From NCBI RefSeq assembly GCF_014960965.1, contig NZ_CP063169.1, forward strand, positions 3,877,581 through 3,941,580: 64,000 nt of DNA, given 5' to 3'. Every line of letters starts with the position of its first letter. Positions within the stretch are counted from its first letter, which is position 1. A program made the position numbers and the translations under genes. Below, in pieces: positions 24,703 to 35,344 of the stretch. This DNA comes from Ruania alkalisoli (GTDB taxonomy: Bacteria; Actinomycetota; Actinomycetes; Actinomycetales; Beutenbergiaceae). The notes under the pieces are model-generated. The model saw only the letters and a list, made by a program, of their open reading frames with translations. It searched no databases and was not told the DNA's origin.

Positions 24703-26966
24703 GGATCGCCAGCGTCATCGATCGCGCCGAGATCGCCCCGGGCTCGGCCGGCGTGATTCCGCTCGATGTGGTCAACACCAGCGACGTCATCGACACGCTG
24801 AGCGTCCGCACGCTCGGCTTCCCCGCGAGCGTCACCACACGCAGTGAACCGGAGGCGCTCACTCTCTTTCCCGAGGCCGAAGGACGCCTCGAGGTCCAGC
24901 TTGCCTTTCCCGACACCTTTCCTGCGGGCCGTTACCACGTGACCTTGGTGGTCCAGGGGCGCGCCGCTGGCAGCACCGAGGCCTTCCACGACGTCGAGGT
25001 GACAGTGCCGCCCCGGCCGGAGGCGTCCATCTCCGCGAGGCCGACACTGGTGCGCACCCGCGGCCGGGCGATCTTCGAGGTCACGGTGGAGAACACCGGC
25101 AACACCACCCTCGACCTGGCGTTGCGGGCAATCGATACGGACAGGAGTCTGCGCACGTCCATCGCCCCCGCCACGCTCTCCATCCCGATCGCAGGCACAG
25201 CGGTCACAGCCGTCACAGCGCGCGGCCCGCGTCAGCTGCTCGGCACCGACCAGGACAGGCCGTTCCGCGTGGTGGCCGAGGCCGAGGGAACCTCGACCGA
25301 CGTCACGCTCACATTGCGCCAACGCCCGGTGTTCGGCCGTGGCGTGATCACGATGTTGGTGCTGATGGCCATCCTGGCGGCGTGGGCGGTCGCCATGCTG
25401 GTGGGCATGCGCGAGGTGCTCGGCACCGACCCACCCACCCGGGTCGCACCCGCCTCGTTCTTCGCCGCGAGCCCTGAGGAGGGTGGCAGCGTTGACGCTG
25501 CCGGCGGTACCGGCAGTGCTGAGGGTGCAGGTGCTGCCGATCCAGCCACGGGCGCCGCGCCTGCTGGCGCCGTCAACAAGGACGGTCTCCTACCGGTCGG
25601 CGTCGGTGCCACGATCACCGGAACAGTGCACGGCGCCGACGACCCCGCGGGGGTCGGTCGCCTCAACGTCGAAGCACTCCGGGAGTCAGCCGACGGGTTG
25701 GTCCTGGTCTCCTCGGCTGCCAGCCAGTCCGACGGCACCTACACCTTGTCCGGCCTCTTCCCGGGTGAGTACCTGGTGCGCGTCTCCTCACCCGGGTACG
25801 AGACCGCGTGGCATCCCTCCAGCACCGAGGAATCAACCGCGACACCGGTCCAAGCTTCCGCGCAGGAGGTGACCGACGGGGTCGACCTCGTGGTGACCGG
25901 CGATCCGGCCTCGATCGCCGGGAGTGTCAGCACGGGCGACGTCGACGACATCGAGGTCACGGTGACGGCGACACCCACCTGGGCGGCGGAGGATCTCCCA
26001 CCCGTCGAGGTCCAGACCGATGGCGAGGGCCGGTACGAACTCACCGGCCTCGTCGCACCCGGAACCTACGACCTGACCTTCACCGCGGACGGCTACCAGC
26101 CCACGAGCATCACCGAGACGGTCCTGGGCGGGCAGGAACGGCTCGCGCTCGACGTCGCCCTCGGCACCGGCGCGGGAACGATCGCCGGCACGGTCACCGA
26201 CGGCACAGGTGGCACCGATGGCAATGCAGGACTCGGGGGCGTGGACGTGTCGACCACCCTCGACGGTGAGGAGATCGTCGTCGGCACTCCCACGATCGGC
26301 CAAGTCGGCTCGTTCGTGATTGCCGGCCTCCCGACCCCAGGAACCTATGTGCTGACCGTCAGCAAGGACGGCTACGGCACCGAGAGCGTCGTCGTCGACC
26401 TCGGTGCCGGTGAGTCGAACACCGGGGTGAACGTCGCTCTCTCCGGGGGCGCCGGAACGATCACCGGTCACGTCGTCGACGAGTCCGGCCGGGGCGTGGG
26501 TGGCGTGGAAGTCAGCGCGGGCGGTGCCTCGACCACCACGCTCACCGCAGGCGACGTCGGCGCGTTCGTCCTGCCAGGGGTGCAGGGCAGGGCCACGGTG
26601 ACCTTGACGTTCGCCCGGGAAGGCTACGTCTCTGCCTCCACGCCGGTCGACATGACGCAAGCTCCGCCGTCGGGCATCGAGGTCACCCTCGCCGAGCTGT
26701 ACGGAACGATCCAGGGGCAGGTGACCGACTCCGACGGGGGCGTCGCCGGTGTGCACGTGGAGGCCACCGACGGATCGCACGTGTATCGCACCACATCGAC
26801 CGCCAGCGGCAGCGCAGGTAGAGGCTCCTACCTCCTGCCCGATCTGCCACCGGGCAGCTACACCGTCTCCCTGGTCCGCGACCAGGTGGCGGTGACCACG
26901 GCGATCGTGGACGTGGAGCAGGGAGCGTCGGCCGTCCAGGACCTTCCGCTGCCGGAGGGCAGCTGA
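24699..26966 (+). CDS. Membrane-anchored carboxypeptidase-regulatory-repeat protein 1
   Basis: A 755-aa protein without a signal peptide. Residues 1-205 form two Ig-like domains; a single TM (VITMLVLMAILAAWAVAMLV, about 214-236) follows. A Gly/Ala-rich linker leads to at least four carboxypeptidase-regulatory-like (CNA-B-like) modules with the pattern GTVxG...G.Y.LSGL.PGEYLVRV. An N-in, C-out topology puts the Ig part in the cytosol and the repeats outside. The start overlaps the cap gene (ATGA). Streptomyces eCIS loci carry proteins of this sort in the same place, often mislabelled hydrolytic proteins; no catalytic domain is seen here. Confidence 0.75.
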   Translation: MRIASVIDRAEIAPGSAGVIPLDVVNTSDVIDTLSVRTLGFPASVTTRSEPEALTLFPEAEGRLEVQLAFPDTFPAGRYHVTLVVQGRAAGSTEAFHDVEVTVPPRPEASISARPTLVRTRGRAIFEVTVENTGNTTLDLALRAIDTDRSLRTSIAPATLSIPIAGTAVTAVTARGPRQLLGTDQDRPFRVVAEAEGTSTDVTLTLRQRPVFGRGVITMLVLMAILAAWAVAMLVGMREVLGTDPPTRVAPASFFAASPEEGGSVDAAGGTGSAEGAGAADPATGAAPAGAVNKDGLLPVGVGATITGTVHGADDPAGVGRLNVEALRESADGLVLVSSAASQSDGTYTLSGLFPGEYLVRVSSPGYETAWHPSSTEESTATPVQASAQEVTDGVDLVVTGDPASIAGSVSTGDVDDIEVTVTATPTWAAEDLPPVEVQTDGEGRYELTGLVAPGTYDLTFTADGYQPTSITETVLGGQERLALDVALGTGAGTIAGTVTDGTGGTDGNAGLGGVDVSTTLDGEEIVVGTPTIGQVGSFVIAGLPTPGTYVLTVSKDGYGTESVVVDLGAGESNTGVNVALSGGAGTITGHVVDESGRGVGGVEVSAGGASTTTLTAGDVGAFVLPGVQGRATVTLTFAREGYVSASTPVDMTQAPPSGIEVTLAELYGTIQGQVTDSDGGVAGVHVEATDGSHVYRTTSTASGSAGRGSYLLPDLPPGSYTVSLVRDQVAVTTAIVDVEQGASAVQDLPLPEGS

Positions 26967-26967
26967 G

Positions 26968-29502
26968 ATGCACGTCGACATCACACCGCGGCGCGTGACG
27001 GCGGTCCCCGGGATGCCCAGCGAGTTCCTGGTCACGATCACCAACACCAGCGAGGTCATCGGCGGGTATTCGCTACGCGCTCTCGGAGTGGACCCGGAGT
27101 GGGTCACCTGCGACGAACCGGAACCACGCCTGTTCCCCGGCGAATCCACGACGGCGCAGCTCACCTTGCGTTTGCCCGACCGCTCTCCCGCGGGCGACCG
27201 GGCGGTCGCCATCCAGGTCACCGACCTGGGTGACCCCTCCCGCATCTGCGTGGAGGAGGCGGTGGTCGAGGTCGCCCCCGCGCCGCACGCACGGATCGAT
27301 CTCGACCCTGCGACCGTCACCGCAGGCCGGTCGGCCGGGTACAGCTGCACCGTCTCGAACGAGGGCAACACGGTGCAGTTACTCCGGCTGGAAGCGCTCG
27401 ACCCGGAGGACCGCACCACCTTCGACTTCCATCCCAGCGAGGTGAGGCTGGGACCCGGAACCAGTACCACGGTGGACCTGAGGGCGAAGGCGCGGCGGCC
27501 GTTCCTGGGAGATGCGGCGCTACGCCCGTTCACTGTGCGGGCCAGCGGTCCGGGGCTGCCCGACGCCGACCACGTTCCGGCTGCCGCGGGCATGTTCGTG
27601 CAACGGCCCCGGCTCTCCCGGGCAGCCCTCGGCCTCATCGGTTTGATCGCGGCCATCACCGTGTTCGCGACGGTGATCACGATCGCACTCAGTTCGATCG
27701 CGGCACAGTCAGCCGCCGACCGTGACCTCGCACTGCAGGTCGCTCAGGCGCGTGAGCAGGAACCCGAGGCGGGCCGGGCCGAGGTCACCGGTTCCGTCGT
27801 GGAGATCAGCACGGGAGCCACGGCACCCGGGGTGTCGGTCGAGCTGTTCCCGGCAGAGGACGCCAGCACCCCGTTGTTGTCCACCGCCACCGACGACGAG
27901 GGGCAGTTCAGCCTGACCCAGCTGCCGGCCGGCGACTTCCTGCTGCGGGTCCGAGGCGCCGGCTTCGCCGAGGTCTGGTACCCGACGGCGGGGACGGCTG
28001 CCGATGCGACCCCGCTCACCCTGGCCGAGGGTGGTTCGATCGAAGATCTCCTGGTGATCGTCGGTGGCGTTCCGGCGCAGGTCGCTGGAACAGTCAACGG
28101 CGAGGATGTCAGCGGTGCGTCGTTGCGGGTGGAGCTGCCGCTGGACGAGGAACCGTTGGAGGGTGAGGTCGAGCCGGCCGCCGATGAGCCTCCGGCCGAC
28201 GGCACCGGCGGCGGCGCCCTGGTGCGCAGCGTCCCGATCAGCGAGGACGGCACATTCGAGGTCGCCGACCTCCCCTCCCCTGCGGTCTACGACCTGGTCG
28301 TGAGCAAACCGGGATTTGCGACCTCCGTCCAGCGCATCGACCTCGCGGCCGGTGAACGCCGTGACGACATCGCTCTCAGTCTGACGCTGGGTGATGGCTC
28401 GATCACCGGCGCCATCGAAGGACCGGACGGACCGATCAGCGGTGCCACGGTCGTCGCGACCTCGGGCCAGACGCGGGTCGAGACCGTGAGCCTGACCGAA
28501 GGGGAGACCGGAGGCTTCGTTCTGCGTGAGCTACCGACGCCAGGCACGTACGCGATCGAGGTCTCCGCCACGGGCTACGCGCCGGCGTCATTGACCGTGA
28601 CGCTCACGGCAGGTCAGCAGTTCACGGGTGTGGACGTCGTGCTGGGGCCCGACCATGGCACGCTCGCCGGCACGGTGACGCTGGAGGGCGAGGGGGCAGG
28701 CGGGGTCCTCGTCACGGTCTCCGACGGCGCGACGACTCTGCAGACCGTGTCCCGGTCCACGGCACCGACGGGCGCGTGGGAGCTGGCGGGCGTCCCGCTG
28801 CCTGGTGACTACACCGTGACCTTCGCCCGCCAGGGCTTGGAATCGCGTGTGCTCTCGGTCAGTGTCGACGAGTTCGGGGTGGTGACCTCCCAGGCCAGCG
28901 CCACCTCGATCGATGTCGCGATGCGGTCGGCCACGGCCAGCCTGTCCGGGCTGGTGCGGCAGACACGGGGCGGTGCAGCGGCGCAGCCGGTGGGCAACGT
29001 CGTCGTCACGGTGAGCTCAGGCGCCGCCGACCGGGTAGTCACGACAGCGTCGGTGCCGGCAGCCGACGTCGGACGGTACCGGATCGAGAATCTTCCGCCC
29101 GGCACCTACACCGTGACCTTCGCCCGCAGCGGCACGCGGACCACCTCCGAGATCATCGAGCTGGATGCCGCTCAGCACCGCACGCTCGATCCGGTGCTCG
29201 TGGCGCCCGCCCGCATCGGGGGCACGGTGAGCACCAGTGCCGGACCGGTCGTGGACGGCAGCGTCATGCTCTTCCGGGCCAACGAATACGGGACCTCCGC
29301 CCCGCCGGTGGCTCAGACCAGGACCGATAGTGCCGGACGCTTCGTGATCGAGGACGTCGCGGCACCGGAGCATTACGTCGTGGAGGCGCGCACGTCCACC
29401 GGCAGCGTCGTCGGCACCTCGCCCCCGTTCACGCTCGAGGCCAGCGAAGACCGCACCGTCGACATCAGCGGCACCACCGAGTCCGGCGGAGGTACCTCAT
29501 GA
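26968..29502 (+). CDS. Membrane-anchored carboxypeptidase-regulatory-repeat protein 2
   Basis: An 844-aa paralogue of the upstream gene, one base after its stop. The N-terminal cytosolic part starts VDITPRRVTAVPGMPSEFLV and has the same two Ig-like domains, including FPGESTTAQLTLRLP. The TM is at about 218-242 (AALGLIGLIAAITVFATVIT). Then come about six regulatory-like modules (FSLTQLPAGDFLLRVRGAGF, FVLRELPTPGTYAIEVSATG). The C-terminus is Gly/Ser-rich with no sorting signal. It probably forms a complex with its two neighbours. The function is inferred to be attachment of the injection particle to the envelope, or surface scaffolding. Confidence 0.72.
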   Translation: MHVDITPRRVTAVPGMPSEFLVTITNTSEVIGGYSLRALGVDPEWVTCDEPEPRLFPGESTTAQLTLRLPDRSPAGDRAVAIQVTDLGDPSRICVEEAVVEVAPAPHARIDLDPATVTAGRSAGYSCTVSNEGNTVQLLRLEALDPEDRTTFDFHPSEVRLGPGTSTTVDLRAKARRPFLGDAALRPFTVRASGPGLPDADHVPAAAGMFVQRPRLSRAALGLIGLIAAITVFATVITIALSSIAAQSAADRDLALQVAQAREQEPEAGRAEVTGSVVEISTGATAPGVSVELFPAEDASTPLLSTATDDEGQFSLTQLPAGDFLLRVRGAGFAEVWYPTAGTAADATPLTLAEGGSIEDLLVIVGGVPAQVAGTVNGEDVSGASLRVELPLDEEPLEGEVEPAADEPPADGTGGGALVRSVPISEDGTFEVADLPSPAVYDLVVSKPGFATSVQRIDLAAGERRDDIALSLTLGDGSITGAIEGPDGPISGATVVATSGQTRVETVSLTEGETGGFVLRELPTPGTYAIEVSATGYAPASLTVTLTAGQQFTGVDVVLGPDHGTLAGTVTLEGEGAGGVLVTVSDGATTLQTVSRSTAPTGAWELAGVPLPGDYTVTFARQGLESRVLSVSVDEFGVVTSQASATSIDVAMRSATASLSGLVRQTRGGAAAQPVGNVVVTVSSGAADRVVTTASVPAADVGRYRIENLPPGTYTVTFARSGTRTTSEIIELDAAQHRTLDPVLVAPARIGGTVSTSAGPVVDGSVMLFRANEYGTSAPPVAQTRTDSAGRFVIEDVAAPEHYVVEARTSTGSVVGTSPPFTLEASEDRTVDISGTTESGGGTS

Positions 29503-32500
29503 GCCAGGCACGCCGTAGCGGGCCACAGGCGCCCACAGTCTCGATCGTTCCCGGCGCGCACGCGCCAGCCTCCGGGGTGGCGACCGTGCAGGTCCATGCT
29601 CGCAATATCGCACCCGGTTCCCGGCATCTGCGCGTGGGCATCATCGGACTCGACGACGCCTGGCTGCCGGCGACCGTTCAGGTCGGGGCAGCGGCGGATG
29701 AGACCGTCACCGTCGATCTTCCGATCACTCCGACGGAGGGTGCCGTCGCAGGCACCTATCCGTTCCTGGTGACCGTCGAGGCCAGAGACACCACAGCCAC
29801 CCACAGCACAGGCAGCACGGACGGCACAGATGGCACAGGTGAACGCACTCTCGCCGAGGGCACCCTCCGCGTCGACGGGGCGAGCGATCTGGTGCTGGCG
29901 GTCGAGCCCGCCGACAGCCGGGGCCGCCGACGCAAGCGGGTCGAGGTGGTGGTGGGCAACACCGGTGCCACACCGGTGGAGGTCGGTCTGAGCAGCACCA
30001 GCGATCAGGCGCTCACCGTCAACTTGGACTCCACGCGGGTGCACCTGGGTCCGGCCGAGACCATTCGGATGCCGGCACGGGTGGGGCCACGCAGGATCCG
30101 CCTGGCCGGTTCCCGCACGCGCCACTCCTACGAGGTGACGGCGACGGGGCAAGCGGCTCCTCGTCACGCGCAGGCGAGCTTCACCTCGGGCGCGCTGCTC
30201 AGTGCCGGCGCCATGCGGGTGACGGCGGTCCTTGCCGTGGCCGCGGTGTGGCTGGCCGGGCTGCTCGTCGCCCTCCCTTACGTCGCGGACCGTTTCACCG
30301 CCGACGAGGCCCCCACGGTGGCGGCGACGGCCGGCGGCGAAGATCCGGGGGTGGGATCCTCCGGAGGTGGCGCATCCGAGGGTGACTCCTCCGGAGGGTC
30401 GTCCGGTGGTGAAGGGACAGACCCGGCCGACGGCGGCCCGAACGACGATGGCGAGGGCGACGGCGGCGACGAGGGCCTGCGGGTCTCAGGCGTCATCACC
30501 GGCGCGGCACCTAGCGACGCCGCCATCGAGATCGTTCCGACCGCCAGCCTGTGGCCCTCGGCGGCCACCACGGACGCCGGACCGCAGCCCGGGGCGGCTC
30601 CGGGCAAGATGGTGGTACCGGCAGCGCCAGCGGCGCCCATCACACCGTCGGGAACGGCGCAGCGACTCACCACATTCGCCGATGGGAACGGCGCCTGGGC
30701 CCTGGCCGGCCTCACGGCGGCTTCGCGGTACCTGGTGACGATCACCAAACCTGGCTACAGCACGCAACGCGTGGTCATGTCCGGTGCCGAGCTTGCCGCC
30801 ACACCGCTGGAGACCGACCTGCAGGCGGGCGACGGTTCGATGTCCGGAACCGTGCGGGGACCGGGCGGCCCGGTCGGCGGGGCCGAGATCACCCTGACCG
30901 ACGGCACCACGACCATCACGACCCGGTCAGCCACCACGGGCACCGTCGGCAGCTGGCAGGTCGAAGGCCTCGTGACGCCCAGCACCTACCTGGTCGAGGC
31001 ATCCTCGCCCGATCTGGGGACCGAGGCAGAACTCATCGCGTTGCCGGCATCTGGCGCACGGACCGCCGACCTCACGCTCGACGCCGGGGTCGCTTCGGTC
31101 AGCGGACGTGTCACTGGGCTGAACAGCCTCGGCCAGAGCAGCGGACTGGGCGGCATCACCGTGACCGCGACCGACGGCACCACCACCCGGACCGCCACGA
31201 CCCTGACGGGGGAGGGCGCAGGAGCGTTCCTGCTGCCGAGACTGCCGGTCGGGGCCACCTACACCGTGACGATCTCCGGGGAGGGGTACACCACCGTCAC
31301 GCGAGAGGTGCGACTGACCGCCGACGGCGTGGGTGGGTGGACGATCCCGATGACCTCCTCTGGCGGCATCGTCCAGGGGGTGGTGACCGACGAGACCGGC
31401 GCCGGGATCACCGCAGCGGGGCTGACACTGACCCATGGCTCGGACACGGCCGCGGTCTACAAGACGATGTCAGCCTCCGACGGTTCGGGCACATTCCGGT
31501 TCGCCGGTGTCGATGCCGGCACCTACGTGCTCTCTGCCGAGTCATTCGGGCACGAGACCGGCTACGCCGAGGTCATCGTTCGGCCGGGTGGGTCGGTCGA
31601 GGTCGACCTGACACTGCCCACCCTGGTCGGTGACGGTCTCGTCGCGACCTCCTCGATCACCGGCCGGGTCACCGACTTCACCACCGGCGACAGGATCACC
31701 TGCCCGGTGCTGGCGGATGGCGAGGCGTGTCAGATCACGGCCGAGGTGAGGGTGACCGACATCGACGGCCGGAGCCACCTGCTCTCCACGACGGTGGCGC
31801 CCGACGCCGAGTACACGCTGCCACCGGACAGCGACACGGTGACGGGCCTGCTTCCGGGTCGATACGTCGTCACGATCACGGCCCCGGGATACGAGCCGGG
31901 CGAGGTGGAGGTGACGGTCCCGATGGCCACCGAGGTCCAGGCCGAGACCGTGGCCCTGATCCCGTCACCCTCCCTGACCGGATCGGTGCAGGCTCGGACG
32001 GGCCTCCTGCCCGACGGGGTATGCGTGGTTGCGCGCTCGGTGGACGAATCCGGGACGATCGAGAACCCCTGCGACCCAGCCGAGGCCGAGTGCGCGACCA
32101 CCGCCTCGCGGTGCACCCTGGTCACTGACGGCACCTACCGCATGGACCGGCTCGCGGCGGGGCGCTACGAGGTCTCGGTGACCGGGCTCTCCGATGACTA
32201 CCTGGTGCCGGATCCGGAGTTGGTCACGCTGATCGCCGGGGAGGTTCAGCGGCACGACATCCTCCTCGAACGGCTCGGCATCGTCTCCGTGACGGCGTCC
32301 CGCTCGGACGGTTCCTCCCGAGACCGGGCCGAGGGCGCATGGATTCGCGCAGTACGGGACGGAGAGAGCGGGGCGGAGGTGGTCGCCGAGGAGCAGGTCC
32401 CTGAGGAAGGCTTCGTCCAGCTCACCGGCCTGGCGCCCGGCAACTACACCATCGCCGCATCGGAGGACCAAGGAGGTGAGGTGGTCGCGAGTGCCGAGGT

Positions 32501-35273
32501 GACCATCGGCCTGAACCAGGAGGTCCAGATCCAGCTCGTCCTCGCCTCGAACGAGAGCATGGTGAATGCCTCAGTGAGGTACCAGCTCGAGCCAGCAACC
32601 GAACTGCCCGTGGCCGACGCCAGCATCATGATCACCGGGGTGGCGTCCTACTGGAACGGTGTGGCGATCCCGGGCACGTGGTACGTGGAAACCGACAACG
32701 ACGGCAACGCGGTGATCTGTGCCGATCCCGACGCCGGGTGCGAGCACACGGTCCCGGTGCTCGAGGACCCCTGGACGATCCACATCCATGCCGCCGGATT
32801 CGACCCTGTGACGCTGAGCAATGCACCGCTCAGTTCGCTGGATCGCGTGATCCTCACCCCGCAGGCGCAGGAGTTCACCGGTTCGGTCACCCTCGCCCCG
32901 GACGCCGACGGCGTGGTCGAGGGTACGCGCTTCGAGGTGCTGCAGGCCCCACCCGGAGTAGGAGACCTCTCGCTACAGGCCGGACCGGAGGGCAGCATCA
33001 CCTTCTCCGACACGGACGCCCCGGAATCGGGTCAGATCCGCCCAGGCAGCTACACGATCCGCGCCACTCTGGACGGATACGCCTCCTCGACGGAGGAGTT
33101 CGACGTGCCGTTGACCATCACCGGGCCGCCTCCGGAGCCGACGTGGGAGCTGCTGGAGGATGCACGGGTCCGGGTGGTGGCGGCAGACGAGGACACCGGA
33201 GCGCAGGTCCCTGGTGCGGTGATGACGTTGCGCGACCCGGACGGCGATCTCGAACTCGAGCGCACCGCAGGACCGAGCCAGCGCGTGGTCGACTTCGGCA
33301 CCCTGCCAGCCGGTGACTACGAGGTGGACGTCAGGATCGCCGGCTACGAGCACCTCTTCGCCCGCGAGATCACCGTCGAGCCCGGGCGCACGGACCCCAT
33401 CACGGTCGACGTCGATCGACTGGGCACGATCACCGGTGAGATCGTCACCGTGCTCGAAGATGGCTGGACTCAGGACCTCCCCGGAGCCGACGTCACCATC
33501 ACCCCCGGTGACGCTGACGATCCAGAGTTCACGACCTCCTCCGCCGAGGACGGCGGCTTCGCTGTGACGGGCACCGTCGAGCTGGAAGGACTGGTCGACG
33601 GGGAATGGAACGTGTCGGCCGAGGCTGAGCACCACGCGGACGCCGACGCTCAGGTCGTGCTCGACGACGGCGTCCAGCAGCAGGGTGGCGAACCCATCAC
33701 CACGGTCACGCTCGGTCTGGAGCCCGACCCTGCGAGCCTGTTCGTGGCCGTCACCAACGGCACGAACCCGGTGGAGGAGTCGCTCGACGTCGTGCTCATG
33801 CTCTCCACCCCCAACGGCTTCCGGTCGGTCACCCCGTGCCAGGAGGGAACCACCGGTTGTGACACCGCGGATGGCACCTTCCACTTCGATGATCTGCTGC
33901 CGACCAGCTACACCCTCTTCGTGAGCGGGTCCGGCTACCTGCCGGTGAGCACGCCCGTCACGCTGGAGGCCGGCCAGCCGCAGCAGCTCCAGGTCCCGAT
34001 CACCGCTCCCACGGGCTCAATCCAGGGGCAGGTCCTGCGCACCCTGCCCGACGGCTCCACCCGGCCGGTCGACGGAGCGCAGGAGGGGTTGTCGGTGATG
34101 CTGAGGAGCGATGGCGTCGACGACCGGCGCGTCAGCGTCAGCGCTGACGGCACCTACCTGGCCGATGACATCAATGCCGGTGTCCATCAGGTCGTGGTTC
34201 AGGAGGGTTCCGGGACCGACGCGACTGATGTGACGCCCGTCAGAACCGTCAGCGTGCTCGCCGGGCAGAGCCTTGCCCTGGACCTGACGATCCCGCTGAT
34301 CACCCGGCCCGTCCAGCTCACGCTGAACTCGACCAACGAGACCGACCTGACCGGTGCCCTGGTGACCCTCACCGGCACGGTCGAGGGCGAGGGCGAGGAG
34401 CTCACCTTCGGCCCGCAGCCGGTGACCCGCAGCGGCGACCACACCTACGCCGTCACCTTCCAGCAGGTGCCGGTAGGCACGTGGACGGCCACCGTGGCCG
34501 GCCCGGCCGGCCACTACGGCACCCATACCAGCGGCGACATCGAGGTAGCTGGCGGCGACGGGGGTGATGGCGCTGTCACGGCCACGATGGACATCGCCGA
34601 GACCGAGCTGCGGCTGCAGGTCGCCCCGGTCACCGGGCCGCTGACCCCACCCTCGCGCGTCACGGTCACCGCGAGTCCTGACGGTACTGACGGCGAGACG
34701 GTCACCACCACACTGATCACCGGAGCCGGAGACACCGTGATCTATCTGCCCGCCGTCGGCTGGAACCTGGAGGCCGCGATCGAGGAGGATTCCGACTGGG
34801 AGGCGACGATCGACCCGGTCGCCATCGACGGCGGCGTCGCCAGCGAGCTCGCCCGGGTGAGCCTGGTCGCCCCCGAGATCGCGACGACGACCACGTTGGA
34901 CCTTTCGTCAACGGAAGCCGTCATCGGAGCTGAGGTGACCGCCACGGTCACAGTGTCTGCGGAGGACGACACGACCATGCACCCGCCGAGCGGCACAGCC
35001 ACGCTGAGCTGGCAGGGTCCGGGCGAGGGCAGCTGGACGGAGCTGGACACCGTGCACCTGACCGCTGGTACCGGACAGATCACGATCGACACCTCCACCT
35101 GGACTGCGGGCGAGTACCAGCTGCAGGCAACCGCGACACTGCCGGAGGGCTGGGCCCCCGAGCCGCCCGGCACCGCCGTGCTGACGCTCACCGAACCGGA
35201 GGACGACTCCGCAGGTGAGGGTGATCCGGAGGGCGGAGGCGACCCCGGCAGCGGTGACAGCTCCGGGGGGTGA
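29499..35273 (+). CDS. Giant membrane-anchored repeat protein 3
   Basis: A 1924-aa third paralogue (ATGA overlap with gene 2). The N-terminal 235 residues are the Ig-like pair, with PTVSIVPGAHAPASGVATV at the start. The TM is at about 239-257 (TAVLAVAAVWLAGLLVALPY). An acidic Gly/Ser/Asp linker then precedes a dozen or more carboxypeptidase-regulatory-like modules, a final Ig-like domain (TTTLDLSSTEAVIGAEVTAT) and a Gly-rich tail. If exported, the repeats could extend well beyond the membrane. Paired Cys in modules around residues 730-900 (ITCPVLADGEACQI) suggest disulfides, which fits an outside location. Confidence 0.72.
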   Translation: MSQARRSGPQAPTVSIVPGAHAPASGVATVQVHARNIAPGSRHLRVGIIGLDDAWLPATVQVGAAADETVTVDLPITPTEGAVAGTYPFLVTVEARDTTATHSTGSTDGTDGTGERTLAEGTLRVDGASDLVLAVEPADSRGRRRKRVEVVVGNTGATPVEVGLSSTSDQALTVNLDSTRVHLGPAETIRMPARVGPRRIRLAGSRTRHSYEVTATGQAAPRHAQASFTSGALLSAGAMRVTAVLAVAAVWLAGLLVALPYVADRFTADEAPTVAATAGGEDPGVGSSGGGASEGDSSGGSSGGEGTDPADGGPNDDGEGDGGDEGLRVSGVITGAAPSDAAIEIVPTASLWPSAATTDAGPQPGAAPGKMVVPAAPAAPITPSGTAQRLTTFADGNGAWALAGLTAASRYLVTITKPGYSTQRVVMSGAELAATPLETDLQAGDGSMSGTVRGPGGPVGGAEITLTDGTTTITTRSATTGTVGSWQVEGLVTPSTYLVEASSPDLGTEAELIALPASGARTADLTLDAGVASVSGRVTGLNSLGQSSGLGGITVTATDGTTTRTATTLTGEGAGAFLLPRLPVGATYTVTISGEGYTTVTREVRLTADGVGGWTIPMTSSGGIVQGVVTDETGAGITAAGLTLTHGSDTAAVYKTMSASDGSGTFRFAGVDAGTYVLSAESFGHETGYAEVIVRPGGSVEVDLTLPTLVGDGLVATSSITGRVTDFTTGDRITCPVLADGEACQITAEVRVTDIDGRSHLLSTTVAPDAEYTLPPDSDTVTGLLPGRYVVTITAPGYEPGEVEVTVPMATEVQAETVALIPSPSLTGSVQARTGLLPDGVCVVARSVDESGTIENPCDPAEAECATTASRCTLVTDGTYRMDRLAAGRYEVSVTGLSDDYLVPDPELVTLIAGEVQRHDILLERLGIVSVTASRSDGSSRDRAEGAWIRAVRDGESGAEVVAEEQVPEEGFVQLTGLAPGNYTIAASEDQGGEVVASAEVTIGLNQEVQIQLVLASNESMVNASVRYQLEPATELPVADASIMITGVASYWNGVAIPGTWYVETDNDGNAVICADPDAGCEHTVPVLEDPWTIHIHAAGFDPVTLSNAPLSSLDRVILTPQAQEFTGSVTLAPDADGVVEGTRFEVLQAPPGVGDLSLQAGPEGSITFSDTDAPESGQIRPGSYTIRATLDGYASSTEEFDVPLTITGPPPEPTWELLEDARVRVVAADEDTGAQVPGAVMTLRDPDGDLELERTAGPSQRVVDFGTLPAGDYEVDVRIAGYEHLFAREITVEPGRTDPITVDVDRLGTITGEIVTVLEDGWTQDLPGADVTITPGDADDPEFTTSSAEDGGFAVTGTVELEGLVDGEWNVSAEAEHHADADAQVVLDDGVQQQGGEPITTVTLGLEPDPASLFVAVTNGTNPVEESLDVVLMLSTPNGFRSVTPCQEGTTGCDTADGTFHFDDLLPTSYTLFVSGSGYLPVSTPVTLEAGQPQQLQVPITAPTGSIQGQVLRTLPDGSTRPVDGAQEGLSVMLRSDGVDDRRVSVSADGTYLADDINAGVHQVVVQEGSGTDATDVTPVRTVSVLAGQSLALDLTIPLITRPVQLTLNSTNETDLTGALVTLTGTVEGEGEELTFGPQPVTRSGDHTYAVTFQQVPVGTWTATVAGPAGHYGTHTSGDIEVAGGDGGDGAVTATMDIAETELRLQVAPVTGPLTPPSRVTVTASPDGTDGETVTTTLITGAGDTVIYLPAVGWNLEAAIEEDSDWEATIDPVAIDGGVASELARVSLVAPEIATTTTLDLSSTEAVIGAEVTATVTVSAEDDTTMHPPSGTATLSWQGPGEGSWTELDTVHLTAGTGQITIDTSTWTAGEYQLQATATLPEGWAPEPPGTAVLTLTEPEDDSAGEGDPEGGGDPGSGDSSGG

Positions 35274-35344
35274 GAGCGACCACCGGAGGGGCAGCGAGAG
35301 CGCAAGCGAGGGGCCCCGGGGAGGGTGGGGCGGCACCAGCCGGT

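Noticed and set aside
25833-27680. Long minus-strand ORF opposite the repeat proteins
   Set aside because: The Gly/Thr/Val-rich repeats of the real proteins keep the antisense frames open by composition; no domain is visible.
24699-35273. Hydrolase (carboxypeptidase) function for the repeat proteins
   Set aside because: Only regulatory-like beta-sandwich modules are present; no HxxE or other peptidase catalytic motif was found.
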